A model generated the notes under the pieces. The model did not search any database, was not told the origin of the DNA, and was given only the letters and a program-made list of their open reading frames with translations. Shown piece by piece: positions 32,729 to 39,014 of a stretch of 39,014 nucleotides of DNA. A program made the position numbers and the translations under genes. Every line of letters begins with the position of its first letter. Position 1 is the first letter of the stretch. Origin of the DNA: Candidatus Adlerbacteria bacterium (GTDB lineage Bacteria; Patescibacteriota; Minisyncoccia; Phycocordibacterales; SBAW01); NCBI GenBank assembly GCA_903884345.1, contig CAISEE010000016.1, positions 1 through 39,014 of the forward strand. Reading direction: 5' to 3'.

Positions 32729-33493
32729 ATGACCCCTCTTAATCCGTTACTGTTTGCGCCCGCGGCTTTTCTTGCTGGGCTTCTCATGTTTTTTGCGCCT
32801 TGTACGTTGCCGATTGTCCCGGGGTACCTTGCGTTCATTGCGGGCGTGCCCGTCGGCGAGCAGGGTCAGGCACATCCGCGGGCGATGCGGCGGCGCGTCC
32901 TGTTGAATGCAACCGCTTTTGTGCTCGGGTTCTCGGTCATATTTGTATTTCTCGGTGTCTTCGCAAGCAGCCTTGGGGCACTGCTGGGCCCTTTTCGACC
33001 ACTGCTCTCGCATCTGTCGGGATTCGTCATCATCCTTTTCGGTTTGACGATGCTTGGTGTCGTGCGGCTGCCGCTCTTGGCGCGCGAGTGGCACACAAAA
33101 ATTCCGCATTTTCTGCTCATCGGCCGATGGGAGAGTTCGCTGTTTATTGGCGCCCTCTTTGCGTTGGGATGGAGCCCGTGTGTCGGACCGATTCTCGGCT
33201 CCGTCCTCCTGCTCGCCTCAATCCATACAACGGTGCTGCAGGGTGCACTCTTACTAGCGGTATTCTCGGTCGGTCTCGGTATCCCGTTCCTCGTCACGGC
33301 GGCACTCATCGGGACGGCGGGTCAGTATGTTTCGCGATGGGGGGCCGCTGCGCGTGGACTTTCGATCGTTGGCGGGGTCGCGCTCGTCTTGGTCGGCATA
33401 TTCACGCTATCTGGCGACATGCCTGTGCTAACATCGTACGCATATCGATTGCTCGAATCTCTCGGATACGATCGATTGCTACTCCACGTGTAA
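32729..33493 (+). CDS. CcdA/DsbD-like transmembrane thiol-disulfide transporter
   Basis: The 254-residue product has six or more hydrophobic segments and the two conserved Cys-Pro motifs of the family: FFAPCTLPIVPGYLAF (Cys25) and GWSPCVGPILGSV (Cys151). CcdA and the DsbD membrane domain carry electrons from cytoplasmic thioredoxin to proteins outside the membrane, for cytochrome c maturation or disulfide repair. No thioredoxin-like partner or cytochrome gene is adjacent, so its acceptor is unknown. Serving surface-protein disulfides is plausible. Confidence 0.88.
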   Translation: MTPLNPLLFAPAAFLAGLLMFFAPCTLPIVPGYLAFIAGVPVGEQGQAHPRAMRRRVLLNATAFVLGFSVIFVFLGVFASSLGALLGPFRPLLSHLSGFVIILFGLTMLGVVRLPLLAREWHTKIPHFLLIGRWESSLFIGALFALGWSPCVGPILGSVLLLASIHTTVLQGALLLAVFSVGLGIPFLVTAALIGTAGQYVSRWGAAARGLSIVGGVALVLVGIFTLSGDMPVLTSYAYRLLESLGYDRLLLHV

Positions 33494-33534
33494 TGTACTA
33501 GGATTGAACTACGCGGGTATATCTCGTCTCTCAT

Positions 33535-33873
33535 ATGATTATCAAAGCATTACTGAGACTGGTCGTTATGGCTGGGGCACTGCTCCTTATCGGGCGGTTC
33601 GTACCCGGCGTCTCGATCTCGAGTTTGTATATCGCAATCATCGTGGCGATTCTGTGGGGGATTATCACGCTGACGATACGGCCGGTTTTGCTGCTGCTGA
33701 CGCTGCCGATTAACATCCTGACACTCGGGCTGTTCACCTTCGTGCTCAATGCGCTTCTCTTTTGGTTTCTCTCGTCGTTCATTGCGGGCTTCTCGGTCGC
33801 AGGCTTCATCCCGGCGATTGAGGCGACGGTACTTTTATCACTCGTAACGTGGGTTCTCCACATCATTTTGTAA
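33535..33873 (+). CDS. Four-helix membrane protein, PF04020-like (phage-holin-4-like)
   Basis: The 112-residue product has four hydrophobic segments and the family core LTLPINILTLGLFTFVLNAL followed by LFWFLSSFIAGFSVAGF. This is the widespread bacterial family sometimes called mycobacterial 4TMS phage holin; most members are chromosomal and not phage lysis proteins. It ends three bases before obg. Its function is not established. Confidence 0.83.
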   Translation: MIIKALLRLVVMAGALLLIGRFVPGVSISSLYIAIIVAILWGIITLTIRPVLLLLTLPINILTLGLFTFVLNALLFWFLSSFIAGFSVAGFIPAIEATVLLSLVTWVLHIIL

Positions 33874-33876
33874 ACC

Positions 33877-34845
33877 ATGGCGCTCGTCGATGAACTGACA
33901 ATATTTGCGAAGGCGGGAAACGGCGGCGACGGCGTCGTGCGCTGGTTGCACCTCAAGGGCCAGGAGTATGCAGGCCCGGCGGGTGGCAACGGCGGCAATG
34001 GTGGCGACATCTATATTCGCGGCGTGCGTGACATCAACTTGCTAGCGCGCTACCGCGGCGAGAAAAAATTCGAGGCTGAAAACGGCGAGGAGGGCGGCAA
34101 CCGGTTGAAGGGTGGTCGCAGTGGCGATGATCACATCATCGATTTGCCGGTCGGCTCGGTCGTCAAAAATGTCGCGACGGGGGAGGAGTTCGAACTCATC
34201 ACTGACAACGAGCAAAAACTCGTGCTCAAAGGCGGTCGAGGTGGTGCGGGGAACGCGGTCTTTAAATCCTCGGTCAACCGAAGTCCGACCGAAAGTATTC
34301 CCGGCGGCCGCGGTGAGTCCGCGGAGCTTCGCATCGAGCTGCGACTCATCGCCGACGCGGGCCTCGTGGGGCTCCCCAATGCGGGGAAGTCCTCGCTCCT
34401 TAATGCGCTGACGGGTGCTTCGGCCAAGATCGGCTCCTACGCCTTCACGACGCTCGACCCCAACCTTGGAGCCGTCTACGGCTTCGTGCTCGCCGACATC
34501 CCTGGTCTCATCGAAGGCGCCTCCGAAGGGAAGGGGCTCGGTTTTAAATTCTTGCGCCACATCGCGCGCACGAAGATTCTCCTGCACTGCGTGTCACTCG
34601 AATCCGAAACGCCGCTCGCCGATTATCTTTCGATACACGAGGAGATGAATAAATTCGAACAGGGGGTCTTGGCGCACAAGCCCGAGATGGTCATTTTGAC
34701 CAAATCGGATACCCGAGATGCATCGGCAATCGCGGCTATCTCGGCTCAGTTTGCAGCGCGCGGTATCGAAACGGTAACCGTGTCGATTTTGGATGATGCC
34801 CAGGTCAAAGCGCTGTGGGATAGAATTCTTTCTGTTTTGCGGTAA
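33877..34845 (+). CDS. obg: GTPase Obg/CgtA
   Basis: Obg is a ribosome-associated GTPase needed for large-subunit assembly. The 322-residue product has the glycine-rich Obg fold (residues 1-157: AKAGNGGDGVVRW, GPAGGNGGNGGDIYI, LKGGRGGAGN). The G domain follows: G1 GLPNAGKSSLLNAL (near 165), G2 FTTLDPNLG, G3 DIPGLIEGASEGKGLG and G4 LTKSD. The C-terminal OCT domain found in some homologues is absent. G4 reads TKSD instead of the more common NKxD. It follows the PF04020-like gene after three bases and is followed by gatB. Confidence 0.95.
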   Translation: MALVDELTIFAKAGNGGDGVVRWLHLKGQEYAGPAGGNGGNGGDIYIRGVRDINLLARYRGEKKFEAENGEEGGNRLKGGRSGDDHIIDLPVGSVVKNVATGEEFELITDNEQKLVLKGGRGGAGNAVFKSSVNRSPTESIPGGRGESAELRIELRLIADAGLVGLPNAGKSSLLNALTGASAKIGSYAFTTLDPNLGAVYGFVLADIPGLIEGASEGKGLGFKFLRHIARTKILLHCVSLESETPLADYLSIHEEMNKFEQGVLAHKPEMVILTKSDTRDASAIAAISAQFAARGIETVTVSILDDAQVKALWDRILSVLR

Positions 34846-34848
34846 TAT
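34843..34848 (+). promoter_or_regulatory. -10-like element overlapping the obg stop codon
   Basis: TAATAT ends six bases before ATG 34855. Its first three bases are the obg stop codon TAA. Confidence 0.35.
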
Positions 34849-34854
34849 ACCTGT

Positions 34855-36270
34855 ATGTCCGAATTTTTGCCCACCATTGGTCTCGAGATTCACGCGGAGC
34901 TCAAAACCGCTACCAAGATGTTTTGCGGCTGCGCCAACGATACCGACGAAAAGCGCCCGAACGTCAACATCTGCCCCGTGTGTATGGCGCACCCAGGGAC
35001 GCTGCCCGTCATCAACCGCGAGGCGGTCCACAAGGTGCTCCAGGTCGGCACCGCGCTCGGCGCAACCCTCGCCGATTACACCGAGTTCGATCGCAAGAAC
35101 TACTTCTACCCCGACATCCCGAAGGCGTACCAAATCAGCCAGTACGCGTTCCCGCTGGTGCGCGGTGGGGCACTCAACGGTATCGAGATCACGCGTGTGC
35201 ACCTCGAAGAGGATACGGCACGCTCACAGCACGAGGGAGGCGAGAGTCTCGTCGACTTCAATCGCGCGGGTGTCCCACTCATGGAGTTGGTAACCGAACC
35301 GGTCATCCACACCGCCGAGGACGCCGGCGCCTTCGCCCGAGAATTACAGCTGCTGCTTCGGTATCTCGGGGCCGGTGACGCAAACATGGAGAAAGGCGAG
35401 ATGCGCGTCGAGGCGAATATCTCGGTGAGCCGTGACGGTACGCTCGGCACGAAGGTCGAGGTAAAAAACCTTAACTCGTTCCGCAGCGTCGAGCGCGCGG
35501 TGCGGTACGAAATCGAGCGCCAAATCAACGCGATCACCAGCGGCGAGAAAATCGTCCAAGAGACGCGCGGATGGAATGAGAATACGCAGTCGACATTTTC
35601 ACAACGAAAGAAAGAGTCATCCGAAGATTATCGCTACTTCCCCGATCCGGATCTTCCGAAACTGCTCCTCTCCGAGATTCCCGCATTTGCGAAGTCTCAA
35701 ATCAGCGAGTCGCTCCCGACACTCCCGTGGCAGCGCCGCGCTTCCTACCTCGAGAAAGGAGTGAAGGCAGAGGATGCCGAGATGTTCGTGCGCGACAGGA
35801 TCTCGGGTGACTTCTTTGACGAGGTCGCAAACGGCATGGATCGAGGCACGATACAGCTCGCGTCAAACTACATCACGAGCGACATTGCCGGATACCGCGA
35901 ACGCGGCGAGCTCTCCGACGAGTGGCTGGCCGATTCGGCGAACGCCGCACGATTCGGCAAACTCATGGGGCTGATCGAGAAGGGCGTGCTCTCATCGCGC
36001 GGAGCGAAAGACACACTCAACCTCATGCGCACCTCAACCGACGACCCAGAGTCAATCGCGAGGAAGCACGGCCTCGTGCAGCAAAACGACGCGGCCGCAC
36101 TCAAAGACGCCGTCGAGAAAGTACTCGCTGCACACCCCAGCGTGGTTGCCGATTACCGCGCCGGCAAGGCAAGCGCCCTGCAGTTTCTCATCGGGCAGGG
36201 TATGAAGGAGACGAAAGGGGCAGCCAACCCGGCGACGCTGCGCGAGCAGCTCATGCAAGCCCTCAGGTAA
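34855..36270 (+). CDS. gatB: Aspartyl/glutamyl-tRNA(Asn/Gln) amidotransferase subunit B
   Basis: GatB binds misacylated Glu-tRNA(Gln) or Asp-tRNA(Asn) and, with GatA and GatC, converts it to the amide form. The 471-residue product is full length: IGLEIHAELKTATKMFCGC at the N-terminus, VCMAHPGTLPVINREAV, KNYFYPDIPKAYQISQY, and DFNRAGVPLMELVTEPV. It ends with the YqeY-like tail domain (AHPSVVADYRAGKASALQFL). The cysteines FCGC and CPVC may form the zinc site of the family. gatA and gatC are not in the window. Confidence 0.96.
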   Translation: MSEFLPTIGLEIHAELKTATKMFCGCANDTDEKRPNVNICPVCMAHPGTLPVINREAVHKVLQVGTALGATLADYTEFDRKNYFYPDIPKAYQISQYAFPLVRGGALNGIEITRVHLEEDTARSQHEGGESLVDFNRAGVPLMELVTEPVIHTAEDAGAFARELQLLLRYLGAGDANMEKGEMRVEANISVSRDGTLGTKVEVKNLNSFRSVERAVRYEIERQINAITSGEKIVQETRGWNENTQSTFSQRKKESSEDYRYFPDPDLPKLLLSEIPAFAKSQISESLPTLPWQRRASYLEKGVKAEDAEMFVRDRISGDFFDEVANGMDRGTIQLASNYITSDIAGYRERGELSDEWLADSANAARFGKLMGLIEKGVLSSRGAKDTLNLMRTSTDDPESIARKHGLVQQNDAAALKDAVEKVLAAHPSVVADYRAGKASALQFLIGQGMKETKGAANPATLREQLMQALR

Positions 36271-36304
36271 GGGTCAATTTTAACAAGCAACAAGATGGAA
36301 GTTG

Positions 36305-36325
36305 TGCACACCCACAAGGTGTGCA
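36305..36325 (+). promoter_or_regulatory. Perfect inverted repeat, candidate operator
   Basis: TGCACACC (36305-36312) and GGTGTGCA (36318-36325) are exact reverse complements, separated by CACAA. The 21-base site covers the -35 position of the promoter whose TATAAT is at 36341-36346. The gene behind it encodes a helix-turn-helix protein, so autoregulation is plausible. It could instead be a weak terminator for gatB, but no T-run follows. Confidence 0.45.
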
Positions 36326-36340
36326 TTTCACGTTTGGGTA

Positions 36341-36346
36341 TATAAT
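36341..36346 (+). promoter_or_regulatory. Consensus -10, predicted leaderless start
   Basis: A perfect TATAAT ends six bases before ATG 36353, downstream of the inverted repeat at 36305-36325. Confidence 0.6.
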
Positions 36347-36352
36347 TATCGC

Positions 36353-37030
36353 ATGGATGAGCTAGAAATATCGGGTAAGCGATATATATCGTCACGTCGT
36401 GCCGCGAAAGAGAATCGCTACCATGTCGACTACATTGGGCAGTTGATTCGCGGCGGTAAAGTGCTCGGCACAAAGGTTGGTCGTGCGTGGTACGTCAGTG
36501 TCGACTCGCTCGAGGCGTACCTCAACGGCGAACGGGAAGCGTTGAACTCAAGCGCATCGACGTCTGCGCATGCGGATCCTTTGTCGTCGCACGCGTCGAT
36601 CGAAAATGGCGTCGACACATCGTCGATCGAACACGATGCAAATAAAATTCTTGTCGCACGCGACGATCAACCGGCAGAGGCAACGAATGTTGTCCATGGC
36701 GCATCACACGCGACAGTGCGAGATTTCGAGGTGCATGCTGCACCGATGCAAAAGGTCGCGCTAACCTACGTCGCCGACGAGGATTCGTTCTTGCCTAACG
36801 TCTCAAATAGGGCCCTGCATAAGCCAAATTTGGCGCTACCGGATGATTTGGCACATATGCGAGCACAGGCTCGTGCGCCACACCGACCGGCCTCTCGCGC
36901 CTTTGTGCGCGCTCTGGCCACGATTGGTGTCGTTGCCTTCGTAGCGACGTTCGTCGCGTCGTACACGCTCCGCTACGACGTCTCGGTGAGTGCGGGGAGC
37001 GAGGCGACATCAATCACGCTCGCGCGATAG
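36353..37030 (+). CDS. Helix-turn-helix protein with C-terminal membrane helix
   Basis: The 225-residue product begins with an excisionase/MerR-like helix-turn-helix (about 9-58: KRYISSRRAAKENRYHVDYI, then GGKVLGTKVGRAWYVSVDSL). A long polar linker of about 125 residues follows, and then one membrane helix near the C-terminus (187-206) with a short tail of 19 residues outside. A DNA-binding domain tethered to the membrane is unusual. The next gene has a related N-terminal domain and a membrane helix, so the two are paralogues in part. The start is ATG 36353; the upstream extension to 36302 would cross the promoter. Confidence 0.75.
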   Translation: MDELEISGKRYISSRRAAKENRYHVDYIGQLIRGGKVLGTKVGRAWYVSVDSLEAYLNGEREALNSSASTSAHADPLSSHASIENGVDTSSIEHDANKILVARDDQPAEATNVVHGASHATVRDFEVHAAPMQKVALTYVADEDSFLPNVSNRALHKPNLALPDDLAHMRAQARAPHRPASRAFVRALATIGVVAFVATFVASYTLRYDVSVSAGSEATSITLAR

Positions 37031-37619
37031 TAGTTTGCTCCGCGTGGCGTTATTTTTAATGCAACATTTGTCGTGCAATGTCTATTTTATGAGATTGCGC
37101 TTCAATCTAGAGTAGTGTCAATACCCAAAAAATCGGAAGTACCATGCGAAATTGAGTTTGTATAGAGTCGCGTCGGAGCGACTGAAATTTGCATATGGTA
37201 AGAAACTGTTGCGTAATAAAATTCATCAGCGATCACATCGGCGTCATTTTTTGACACGGAAATTTACGGTGAGAGGTGAGGACGTTCGCTGCGGCTTGTG
37301 GCGGAGCAGCAGCCACTCCTTTTTCTCGGTGACGATATATCTAGACATGGAGCCACGAAATTGGCAGTCATGGCGCCTGTATGATTTGTGCGGTGCTGGA
37401 TGTGATGAGACGCATTGTGTGCCATGCAATTGATTCGCCAGTGGTTGCTCAAACACCTTGCTGTGTATGCATTTTTGTATATTTTGAGGTCTACCGCAGA
37501 GGCGGCACATATCCACAGAAATACCGCATGTTTTTCGCATATTTCGATCGTTTGTTCCGTACAATGAAGCTAGTTTAGTTTCCCCGAACTAACTGCACAA
37601 ACAAAAGATTTATCGGAGT
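37031..37619 (+). other. 589-base intergenic region with hairpins, no convincing gene
   Basis: This stretch is less GC-rich than its surroundings and has stops in all frames at short intervals. It contains small perfect hairpins: AGATTG/CAATCT at 37092-37108, AGTCGC/GCGACT at 37066-37083 plus 100 (37166-37183), and an inverted repeat TTAGTT/AACTAA at 37575-37592 just before the next gene. A near-consensus DnaA box, ATATCCACA, lies around 37509. It may be a long regulatory leader or a decayed gene. Open frames of about 100 codons on both strands show no family features. Confidence 0.4.
37560..37565 (+). promoter_or_regulatory. Possible -10 of the large surface-protein gene
   Basis: TACAAT matches five of six -10 bases, 54 bases before ATG 37620. 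An inverted repeat, TTAGTT-N6-AACTAA (37575-37592), lies at the expected start of the transcript and could be an operator or a leader hairpin. Confidence 0.35.
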
Positions 37620-39014
37620 ATGGACGCCTCGCAAAAAAATTTTTCAACGAACGATCAGCGCATGCTCACTGCGCGCGACGTTTCTGTGCGATTGCGATGC
37701 GCGCCGGATTACGTCGGCAAGTTGTGTCGCGAAGGGAAGCTTGAGGGCGTACGAATCGACAACGCGTGGTTCGTACCCGAGGCTGCTATTGACACATTCG
37801 AGAAAAATCGCGCTGCGGCTCGCGTGCAGCGCGCGGAAGAACTTGCGCAACTACGCAAGCGCGAAAATCGGGAATTCAAGACTGCGGCAAAAATTCGTCG
37901 CGCCTCGCTGCGCGCTCCGCGCCACTACGCAGCGGTTGTCGTCGGTGTCGTGTTGCTATTTTCATCTGTGCTGTTCGTCGCGAGCGCGAACCAATCATTT
38001 CAGTCGCTCATGCCGCGCACGGTTGCATTTGAAAATATGTTCGAGCAGACGGCGTCGCCGCTCTTTGGAGCGCACGCGCTGGCAATTGCTGCGCCGACAC
38101 AGGGTGCGAATGTATTCTCGGGATTCGCGCGAAGCATCTTGGCTTTTATTTGGGGTAATCACACATCGAACGTCGCAGTGCAAACGGCGCCGAGTAGTGC
38201 CGTGGTTGCAGACGTATCGTCACAAGCGACCCCCGCGGTGGTCGCGCATCCGTCCACGGTCATCGAGCAAAAGACATACCCAGTCATCGAGCGCACTGTC
38301 GAACGAACAGTCGTCGCGCAAAACACTGTTACGAAAGATCTGCTCGACCAGCGATTGAATGCGCTCGAGAACTCGTTGCGCTCGCAAATCGTCGCTGTAA
38401 GCAGTCCGTCGTTCTCGACGCCGACGGGGTATCCGATTGCCGAGACTCTCTCGACCAACTCGATGCTCTCGAACGCAACGCTCTCGAACGCAACGGTGCA
38501 CGGGTTGAGCGGACTCACGGCCGCAGATGTGCCGCATGACATCGTCGCAAGCAACTACCTCCCGCTTGCGGGGGGTTCGATGCTGGGTGACCTAACAGTG
38601 CCCAACCTTACCGTGTCGGGTGACACGTATTTGGCCGGCATCACGGGTGGCGCGCAGTGTCTCCATGTCGATGCGTCGGGTAAGATTTCGGGCGCAGGCG
38701 GAGATTGCACGACGTCGTCGAGCGCCTTCGCCACCTCGACGGTCGACATGTGGCTCGCACAGCGCTCCACGAGCAATCTCGCTGAAGGTGCGAATCTCTA
38801 CTTCACGAATGCGCGCGCGGTTGCGGCCCTCACCGGGCAAAACGTCTCGATCTTCACCAACGATGCGCATTATCTAACGTCACTTGTTGGCGCCGCATCC
38901 TCGACCGTGCTTGCGGACAGCAACACTTTCTCGGGTAACGACGCGTTCACTAATGCACCAATCCTCGGCACCTTGAGCGGCCTTGTGGGCGCCAACAACG
39001 GCGGCCTGTATCAA
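37620..39014 (+). CDS. Large surface protein with N-terminal HTH and membrane helix (runs off the window)
   Basis: The frame is open from ATG 37620 to the window end, 465 codons with no stop. Residues about 15-60 are an excisionase-like helix-turn-helix (MLTARDVSVRLRCAPDYVGK, then AWFVPEAAIDTF), related to the previous gene. A charged coil and one membrane helix follow (103-122, YAAVVVGVVLLFSSVLFVAS). Then comes a long external part: a possible coiled-coil (LLDQRLNALENSLRSQI) and repetitive beta-rich sequence such as MLGDLTVPNLTVSGDTYLAG, CLHVDASGKISGAGGDC and GANLYFTNARAVAALTGQNV. These motifs resemble phage tail-fibre and giant Patescibacteria surface proteins. GGAG lies one base before the ATG. 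Confidence 0.75.
   Translation, partial: MDASQKNFSTNDQRMLTARDVSVRLRCAPDYVGKLCREGKLEGVRIDNAWFVPEAAIDTFEKNRAAARVQRAEELAQLRKRENREFKTAAKIRRASLRAPRHYAAVVVGVVLLFSSVLFVASANQSFQSLMPRTVAFENMFEQTASPLFGAHALAIAAPTQGANVFSGFARSILAFIWGNHTSNVAVQTAPSSAVVADVSSQATPAVVAHPSTVIEQKTYPVIERTVERTVVAQNTVTKDLLDQRLNALENSLRSQIVAVSSPSFSTPTGYPIAETLSTNSMLSNATLSNATVHGLSGLTAADVPHDIVASNYLPLAGGSMLGDLTVPNLTVSGDTYLAGITGGAQCLHVDASGKISGAGGDCTTSSSAFATSTVDMWLAQRSTSNLAEGANLYFTNARAVAALTGQNVSIFTNDAHYLTSLVGAASSTVLADSNTFSGNDAFTNAPILGTLSGLVGANNGGLYQ
38466..38495 (+). repeat. Tandem 15-base repeat inside the surface-protein gene
   Basis: CTCTCGAACGCAACG occurs twice in a row and encodes LSNAT-LSNAT. It is a short in-frame duplication in the stalk region of the surface protein. 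Confidence 0.7.

Noticed and set aside
37244-37564. A 106-codon minus-strand frame with CRLCG and scattered Cys
   Set aside because: No spacing typical of zinc fingers, no ribosome-binding site, and an overlapping plus-strand frame of similar quality; probably chance.
38466-38495. Two adjacent identical 15-mers as part of a CRISPR or tandem array
   Set aside because: Only two units, no spacers, and it lies in frame within a coding region.
1-39014. tRNA, rRNA genes and CRISPR arrays
   Set aside because: Reading both strands I found no T-loop/acceptor pattern, rRNA-like segment or regularly spaced direct repeat.

Overview
The window looks like chromosomal DNA of a Patescibacteria (Candidate Phyla Radiation) bacterium, most likely Parcubacteria-like. 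I infer this from the gene families and not from a marker gene: a DUF4015-type putative glycoside hydrolase, an O-antigen-ligase protein with a TPR tail, lamin-tail-domain surface proteins, an orphan TraD-like ATPase, an 18-residue Lys/Arg-rich peptide, a SecA with a shortened C-terminal half, and a huge tail-fibre-like surface protein. Coding DNA is GC-rich and tightly packed, mostly on the + strand, with many ATGA start/stop overlaps.

Layout. 1-600: the 3' end of an IS30-family transposase, then a gene-poor stretch with a possible small transcript ending in a good intrinsic terminator. 605-6822: murD-murC-rsmI, a small membrane protein overlapping a DUF4015 hydrolase, a MazG/PRA-PH-like pyrophosphohydrolase, a Nudix hydrolase and a small membrane protein. 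6882-10416: a TraD/VirD4-like ATPase overlapping a secreted lamin-tail/PKD protein. 10432-28904: a surface-glycan locus of about 18.5 kb: NAD-dependent epimerase, a GT4, a tandem GT4-GT4 fusion, a GT4-GtrA fusion, a GtrB/DPM-like GT2, a GT4-methyltransferase fusion, a GT9, two FkbM-like proteins, a GT39-like membrane transferase fused to a TylF-like methyltransferase, an exostosin-like GT47, then a flippase and a third FkbM protein on the minus strand, and an O-antigen-ligase-like protein. 28914-36270: housekeeping genes murB, secA, a CcdA-like thiol transporter, a PF04020-like membrane protein, obg and gatB, with a tiny basic-peptide gene between murB and secA. 36353-39014: two adjacent genes that each have an N-terminal excisionase-like helix-turn-helix followed by a membrane helix; the second continues into a long repetitive surface protein that runs off the window.

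How it fits together. The glycan locus holds most parts of a lipid-linked assembly line: sugar-nucleotide epimerase, cytoplasmic transferases, a polyprenyl-phosphate-sugar synthase with a GtrA flippase domain, a GT-C membrane transferase, an oligosaccharide flippase and a ligase. Five putative methyltransferase domains suggest a heavily methylated product. MurB, MurC and MurD supply peptidoglycan precursor, and SecA plus the thiol transporter serve export and folding of surface proteins.

The most striking regulatory signal is that many genes carry a -10-like hexamer ending exactly 6-7 bases before the start codon, without a correctly spaced Shine-Dalgarno. This suggests widespread leaderless transcripts.
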